A DNA stretch of 25,960 bases from Trachelipus rathkii (lineage: Eukaryota > Arthropoda > Malacostraca > Isopoda > Trachelipodidae). Location of the stretch: contig JABUQX010078235.1 of assembly GCA_015478945.1 (NCBI GenBank), positions 40,001-65,960 of the forward strand. The letters run 5' to 3'. Shown here piece by piece: positions 22,094 through 25,960 of the stretch (positions are counted from its first letter, which is position 1; each line of letters begins with the position of its first letter). The notes under the pieces were generated by a model that was given only the letters and a program-made list of their open reading frames with translations, was not told the DNA's origin and ran no database searches. The position numbers and the translations under genes were made by a program.

Positions 22094-23589
22094 TTAATTT
22101 CTGATTTCACGTCCGGATAAGCTAGCTCATTTCTTGTAGCGATTCAAGTTTTCCTCAATCTTATGTACTCTGCACAGGTTTTGAAACTATACTCAAGGAC
22201 CCAAGACTTTGTCTCCAAACTTTACTTCAAAACATGCACATGATAAATTTCCTTTAGTTTCAGCTTTTCACCAAACTATACATAGCATGAAGGAGAAAAA
22301 AGATAATGAAATATGAACTGCAGGTTTTATAACACGCACCAGAGACATCCAAGAATGTGCCTTATGTGGAAGTTATATAACATATATTCAGATATTTTTC
22401 TTGAGTGTCATAAGACTCATTTATTATACCGTTCATATGCAATGATAACCATGCAAAATAATTTTAATGGAGTAAAAAATCGGACCGAATCCTGCTGCAT
22501 ATATCAACAGCAACAAGTCGTCTTAAGTAACAGGTATCAAACATTAACAGCAAAAAGTCATATTACGTTAAAATTAAAATTTGAGTGGTATTCTTTCAAA
22601 CTTTTTTTTTTATTTATTATTATTTACCACCTCCATATTACATTAAATTTTTTTTACAAAATTTTTTTTTTTTTTTTTGGAAGGGGCTAAATAATCCGAA
22701 AAAGCAAACCATTAAACTAATACTAACATTTTATGAATAATAATGAAAACCAATCCCCATTCAGTTTTTATTAAATAGACAATGATAATGAACTAATAAA
22801 TGATTATATATATAAAGCAAAACACGAAGAAGAATGGAATGCAGTTTAAAATAAGAAATGAAAGAACAAAAAATGGTTTCCAGTAGTTGGGGATTTATAT
22901 AATTTTTTTAAAAAAAAATGTACATGACCTACTTATCAGTTAAGTTTTCAAACAAAAATAGGGGCTAAAAAATAAATCACTACATACATGTACCAGCAAA
23001 AACAAGATTTCTGATAAATTAACAGCAACAACTATATATTATTAATACTTTTTTTGAAGCAAAAAAAAAATAGATCATTTTCGTCTTATAAGTATAGGAA
23101 AAAAAAAAAAAAAAAAAAAAAACGAATCGAGCTGCTATTGATTCAAACTGAAAGAGAATTATTAAATTTGACTGGTTTTTTACATCTTCAATTATACAAT
23201 GATGGAAAAACTTGGAAAATATAAGTCTAGCACCTTTTAGACCTAAATATTACATGTATTTATATATATACATTTTTTATATGCAAAAAGAATGCCATTT
23301 CTAAAAATTTTATGGCAGCACACTACACTATAAAAAAAAAGTAATATAATAAATAGATATTTAGCTATAAGAAAAATCACATTCAATCTTGAACATTTAG
23401 TACTAAATTATTAAAAGGAATTTACTTTCATAAAAGTTTCGAAGATCAAGAACCAGACCAGAGTATCGCTTATTTTCTAACTTTCTTCAAAATAAACCAA
23501 TGAGATTTAATTTTAAAACACTCTTCGTCAGGAAATGCTGGAAATCATCATTTAGAGTACATTATCATTCACAGCCTAGTATTTTTGTT
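22094..23589. other. AT-rich intergenic-like sequence, no gene seen
   Basis: The sequence becomes steadily more AT-rich, with A and T homopolymers such as A24 at 23,099-23,122. The open frame at 22,313-22,690 is low-complexity at its end and lacks recognisable motifs, so it is not called a gene. Confidence 0.6.
23099..23122 (+). repeat. Poly(A) tract, 24 bases
   Basis: Uninterrupted A24. No retrotransposon body or target-site duplication is visible next to it. Confidence 0.95.
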
Positions 23590-24496
23590 TAATATATATA
23601 TATATATATAATATATATATATAAATATATATAATAATATATATATATATATATAATATATAAATATATATATATATATATAGTATATTATATTATATAT
23701 AATATATATTTAAATATTAAATAATTATATATATAATATATATATAATATATATATAATATATTATATATATATAATACTATATATATATATATATATAT
23801 ATAATATTTAATATATATATCATAATAAAATTAAATAATATATATATATATAATAGTTATTTATAATATATATATAATATATATATATAATATATTTATA
23901 TTAAATATATATATATTATATATATTATATTAAATAATCATATAATATATATATTATATAGTATATATATATATATATAATATATATACTATAATATATA
24001 CATATATATAAATATATAATATATATATATAGTATTATATATATATTATAATATATATATATATATATATTAGTATTTGTAAATATATTAATATTATTAT
24101 TATATATATATATATATATAATTACTATTATATATATTATATGTATATATATATAATTTATATTATATATATATTTATATATTATATATATATATTTAAT
24201 ATATATAATATATATATATTATATATATATAATATACATAATTATATATATATATATACATATATATTATATATATAATATATATATATATTATAGTATG
24301 TATATATATATTTATATATATATATATTAAATTTATATATATATAACAATATTATATATATTAATTATTATAATATATATAATCAATATATATATAATAT
24401 TATATATATAAATATATTATATACTATATATATACTATATATATCATATATATATAATATAATATATATAAATTTTATATAATATATAATATAATA

Positions 24497-24535
<39 letters not shown>

Positions 24536-24671
24536 TTTAATATAATATAATATATATATATATAAGTATATAAATCATATATATATAAAATATTATAAAA
24601 TATATTAATATAATATATATATATATAATATATATTAATATATATACTTATCATATATTAATATATATAAC
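23590..24671. repeat. (AT)n satellite, about 1.1 kb
   Basis: The block is almost wholly AT/TA dinucleotides with interruptions of extra A or T and very few G or C. Each strand is self-complementary, so it can form cruciforms or hairpins. Interruptions may be real or due to sequencing error. Confidence 0.97.
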
Positions 24672-24754
24672 AAATTGTCAAAACTAATGGGTATGAGAGC
24701 AGTTTACTGTTAATTTATCAAATTTCTATTATAGGTGTTTGGAATTATAAAAGT

Positions 24755-24766
24755 GGGGGGGGGGGG
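24755..24766 (+). repeat. G12 homopolymer
   Basis: Twelve consecutive G in otherwise very AT-rich DNA. It could support G-quadruplex-like or slippage behaviour, or be a homopolymer consensus error. Confidence 0.9.
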
Positions 24767-25325
24767 AAATAAGTCCAAAAGTTTACGGTGATTTCGATTC
24801 TACACTACGAGAAAAACAGAGGTAGAAAAAAAACCTAAGCTAATAAACTTTCACTGCCAGTAAAATATTCAAAAAAGTAAAGGAAATTTAAACCAACATT
24901 AATAATTTTTTAATTTCTTTTTCTTTTCTTTTTTTTTCTCCAATATAAAAAAATCAAAATTAGGAAAATAGTTAAACCTTATAATTGATAGACTAAGTTT
25001 TTATTCATTTTTATATTATTACTTTCTCTTTTTTATGAATAACAATTTTTCTTTCTTACAATATGTTAATCTATTTCCTTGAACCTATAAATATACACCT
25101 AACTCTAACGAGGATATATATATATATTTATATATTAATATATACAATGAAAAATAGTTACATTTCACAGTGGTCAGACTATAATAATAATAATATGGAC
25201 ATCGTATCGAAGTACCATAACGAATAGTGAAAAAAACTATAAGACTGTTTGATGGAACTATTGTTTTGTCAAAAACCTATCAAACCAACTAACAAAATAG
25301 AATAAGAGAACAATCAAAGAAAAAT

Positions 25326-25340
25326 TAGGTTAGGTTAGGA
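25326..25340 (+). repeat. (TTAGG)3, arthropod telomere-type unit
   Basis: Three perfect TTAGG units. TTAGG is the canonical telomere repeat of many arthropods. Three units can arise by chance, so this is only supporting evidence for the host group. Confidence 0.6.
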
Positions 25341-25680
25341 CTTTAAATCACAAAATAGTCAAGGATAGATAGAGATAGGGATCAAATGTTGAAGAGAAAA
25401 ATGATAAAAGACTATATTTTGAAATTAGAAGAAATTTAACAGCAAAATATATTCATTATGTTATTCTTAATACAATATCCTTTTTTTTCCCTTTAGAAGA
25501 TACAAAATCTTCATAATTCTGTTATATTCACATTTGAAAATAAAAATGCAAATAAATAATAAATTACATTTCATATATAAATATAAAATTATAACATTTT
25601 TCCTCATTTTTTAAAATAAATTATGTATTTCATATATTACTATAATTTAAATATAATTGCATAAAGGCTTTCTTTTTTAA

Positions 25681-25698
25681 AACTGCCAATTGGCAGTT
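25681..25698. repeat. Perfect 18-bp palindrome
   Basis: AACTGCCAATTGGCAGTT equals its own reverse complement. It holds TTGGC/GCCAA half-sites without the usual NFI spacer and a CCAAT core, so it could be a protein-binding site. No gene is visible nearby. Confidence 0.7.
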
Positions 25699-25960
25699 CA
25701 GAAATAATAAAAAATAATATTTTCTATAAACACTTTATGAACTTCCAAAATCATAAAAGATTACAAACGTCTAAATAAATATTAAAAACGAATAAAGCTT
25801 TATATTCATAAAACTAACCTTCAATATTATATATTTACCAATGGTGAACAGTTGATGATTTCTACAACCCGATCAAGAATACAAAAATAAGAACAGTGCT
25901 ATTATTTTTGAACGCTTAGCTTAGCACTTTACCATCAAAGCTTTACATTAATTTATCAAC

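Larger units (their letters stand above)
24672..25960. other. AT-rich flank, no gene seen
   Basis: AT-rich sequence without a supportable open frame. It contains a G12 run (24,755-24,766), short AT and AAT tracts (25,110-25,145 and 25,180-25,195), a (TTAGG)3 run and an 18-bp palindrome. Confidence 0.6.

Noticed and set aside
22313..22690. 125-codon plus-strand open frame
   Set aside because: It lies in AT-rich sequence, ends in low-complexity Phe/Ile runs, and shows no motif or supporting signal.
25326..25340. True telomere end
   Set aside because: Only three TTAGG units, embedded in ordinary AT-rich sequence.

Overview
The window is eukaryotic nuclear DNA with no intact gene. It is very AT-rich, with long (AT)n, (AAT)n and poly(A/T) tracts, relics of a RNase H-bearing I/Jockey-type LINE and of a hAT DNA transposon, and one (TTAGG)3 run of the arthropod telomere unit. 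Together these suggest an arthropod, possibly a microsatellite-rich crustacean such as a decapod. That assignment is inference.

The dominant structure is one giant inverted repeat. Bases 1-~10,904 are repeated in reverse complement as ~10,914-21,770, around an axis near 10,910. The left arm starts at the window edge, so the palindrome may continue upstream. From the outside inwards each arm holds: unknown DNA (1-1253 / 20,528-21,770) with an AAT-rich tract; a 13-bp target-site duplication; a ~7.3-kb dead LINE (1267-8592, + strand / 13,268-20,514, - strand); the second target-site copy; an (ATT)n/(AAT)n tract; a unique-looking segment of which 646 bp is identical between arms; and the 3' half of a hAT transposon (from 9799 / to 12,083) whose transposase remnant reads away from the axis. 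The two LINEs read toward the axis, tail to tail.

Each LINE has a GC-rich 5' UTR, ORF1 (gag-like, zinc-knuckle remnant) and ORF2 (AP endonuclease, reverse transcriptase, RNase H, C-terminal zinc motif), all broken by frameshifts and stops. Both arms share the same target-site duplication and some of the same lesions, so one already dead insertion was doubled. They also carry private differences, many of them indels, mostly inside the repeats. Whether the palindrome is a real rearrangement or a fold-back read/assembly artefact cannot be settled from sequence alone. The evidence for each is set out in the findings.

Bases 21,771-25,960 lie outside the palindrome: very AT-rich DNA with a faint minus-strand coding-like block (21,857-22,093), a ~1.1-kb (AT)n satellite (23,590-24,671), homopolymers and a perfect 18-bp palindrome. 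Nothing here looks like an operon or a cooperating gene set.
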